Below, one piece after another: positions 63,079-64,000 of a stretch of DNA of 64,000 nt. The position numbers and the translations under genes were made by a program. The notes below the pieces were generated by a model. It did no database searches. It saw only the letters and a list, made by a program, of their open reading frames with translations, and was not told where the DNA came from. The stretch's first letter is position 1. Each line of letters opens with the position of its first letter. The stretch comes from Planctomycetaceae bacterium. Its GTDB lineage: Bacteria > Planctomycetota > Planctomycetia > Pirellulales > Pirellulaceae. Location: the NCBI GenBank assembly GCA_020638995.1, contig JACKHM010000002.1, forward strand, positions 1,550,001-1,614,000. The letters are read 5' to 3'.

Positions 63079-63675
63079 ATGCCCAAGTTTGGTTTGCTGG
63101 CTGATGTTCATGAGTGCGTCCCGGAGTTGCAACACGCGCTCGCGTGGATGCAGTCGGAGGACGTCGATCGTTATGTGTTTTTGGGTGATCTTGTCACGAC
63201 AGGCGAAGAGCTGGAGGGTTGCGTGGAGTTGCTCAACCAAGTCGACGCAATTGGCGTTTGGGGGAATCACGATTTTGAGTTCTGTTGCGGACGACGAGAA
63301 GCGACGTCGAAGCAGATCAGCGGTTTCTTCAAGTCGCTACATCCACACATCGATCTTGGCGACGTTCTCGCTAGCCACGTGTTTCCAATTCTGAACCCGC
63401 ACGTCGAACGCGAGTTGTGGTACACGCGCCGCTTTCCCCAAGCGGCACCGGATGCAGCCGCCTGCTTCACGGAGTTGCCTCACCGCATCCTGCTGACCGG
63501 TCATCTTCACACATGGCACGCCTTACGAGATGGCGAGTTACTTGACTGGCAAGGTGAATTGCCACTCGACCTGGAACCAGAGAGCCGTTACTTGTTCTCC
63601 ATCGGCGCAATTTGCTCCCGTCGCTGTGCTATCCTGGATACGGACGCTTGGCGACTTGTTCCTTACAATTGGTAG
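63079..63675 (+). CDS. Calcineurin-like metallophosphoesterase
   Basis: 198 aa. The metal-binding series of the family is complete: LADVHE near residue 7 (D-x-H), FLGDLV near 34, WGNHDFE near 62, SHVF in the middle and TGHLHTWHA near 140. These enzymes hydrolyse phosphomono- or diesters. The ATG lies six bases after the vWA stop with GGAG about nine bases upstream. A further small gene begins 164 bases later. The substrate is unknown; dinucleotide or cyclic nucleotide hydrolysis would fit the island's signalling theme but is conjecture. Confidence 0.92.
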   Translation: MPKFGLLADVHECVPELQHALAWMQSEDVDRYVFLGDLVTTGEELEGCVELLNQVDAIGVWGNHDFEFCCGRREATSKQISGFFKSLHPHIDLGDVLASHVFPILNPHVERELWYTRRFPQAAPDAAACFTELPHRILLTGHLHTWHALRDGELLDWQGELPLDLEPESRYLFSIGAICSRRCAILDTDAWRLVPYNW

Positions 63676-63839
63676 CAAGACGCACCTTTCCAACTCGGGA
63701 CACATCTCGGAACTTAGAGCACCCCTCATGCACGATAACCCGCAGTGTGAACAAGGGAAAGTAGGCCCCTCACTGACATTTCGGGTTGTCGCCGATCTTG
63801 GCGCACTCGCGCGCCGGAGTACAAAGCAGGAGCACAAGC

Positions 63840-64000
63840 ATGGATATATCGAGCTTGATCGAACGCTATGTCGGGCGAATCGTGCGTGTCTCGACAGGCG
63901 GGCATAAGAGTTATGTTGGTACGCTGGCGTCTGTCTACGGCGACTGTATCCGGTTGGAGCAAACCTTGACAGTCAGCGAGTTGGAAGAGGATAGTTGGTC
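63840..64000 (+). CDS. Start of a small barrel-like protein, cut by window edge
   Basis: Open from ATG 63840 to the window end (about 53 codons), with GGAG eight bases upstream. The visible part, IERYVGRIVRVSTGGHKSYV followed by GTLASVYGDCIRLEQ, has the alternating hydrophobic pattern of an SH3- or Sm-like small beta-barrel. No family assigned. Likely the third gene after vWA and phosphoesterase. Confidence 0.6.
   Translation, partial: MDISSLIERYVGRIVRVSTGGHKSYVGTLASVYGDCIRLEQTLTVSELEEDSW

Overview
The window looks like a chromosomal stretch of a planctomycete (Pirellulales type). The evidence is two CxPSR-type sulfatases, a secreted esterase, a neutral-ceramidase-like protein, and the adjacent DUF1501 and cytochrome-c/DUF1549/DUF1553 (PSD1) genes. 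These last families are strongly expanded in Planctomycetes. Many genes carry Sec or Tat signals and good Shine-Dalgarno sites. No tRNA, rRNA or CRISPR array was seen.

Region 1 (1-7.2 kb) is a sugar, polyphosphate and envelope cluster. It holds a PPK2 kinase running off the left edge, a secreted helical protein, a collapsed kup potassium-transporter remnant, zwf, a frameshifted ROK (polyphosphate-)glucokinase overlapping zwf, and an MprF-like lysyl-PG synthase/flippase. PPK2, the glucokinase and Zwf form a plausible polyphosphate-to-glucose-6-P-to-NADPH route. Two of the neighbouring genes are decayed.

Region 2 (7.5-19 kb) is a secreted degradative block: esterase, sulfatase, sulfatase and ceramidase-like genes on the plus strand, then the PSD1/DUF1501 pair on the minus strand. 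An ISAs1-type transposase relic follows.

Region 3 (19.6-62 kb) is a dense signalling and conflict (immunity-like) island built from domains known from bacterial NTP-dependent conflict systems: TIR, RyR, DUF4062, STAND/NACHT ATPases, WD40 propellers, MoxR AAA+, pseudokinases, FGE-like domains and Nudix. (a) 19.6-29.4 kb, minus strand: a DUF4062-STAND-WD40 protein of 1681 aa coupled to a second-type phosphoglycerate kinase, a 96-aa RyR protein and an APH-like kinase with a helical C-terminus. (b) 29.6-32.4 kb: two Nudix-fold proteins and a divergent LysR regulator. (c) 33.0-37.8 kb: a TIR-Hsp70 fusion gene cut in two by an intact IS21-family element. The reading frame is exactly restored when the IS and one copy of its 6-bp target duplication are removed. 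(d) 38.1-45.7 kb: pseudokinase-TIR, 2TM-RCK-RyR, PfkB-like-AAA-RyR-RyR and TIR-unknown. The last two are translationally coupled. (e) 45.9-55 kb: DUF4062-pseudokinase-FGE, MoxR ATPase, TraB-like/vWA-like protein, helical-repeat protein, small protein, zinc ribbon, degenerate SpoIIE phosphatase and a dead STAS gene. (f) 55.6-62.1 kb: a 'split' STAND system with a DUF4062-NACHT ATPase followed by two paralogous WD40 proteins sharing a recently duplicated N-terminal module.

Region 4 (62.4-64 kb) has a vWA protein, a calcineurin-like phosphoesterase and the start of a small barrel-like protein cut by the window edge.

My best candidates for an undescribed system are the RyR/TIR/RCK/AAA cluster at 38.1-45.7 kb and the IS-split TIR-Hsp70 fusion at 33.0-37.8 kb. 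The idea that TIR-derived nucleotide signals are read by the RyR proteins and processed by the Nudix pair is inference from domain content only.
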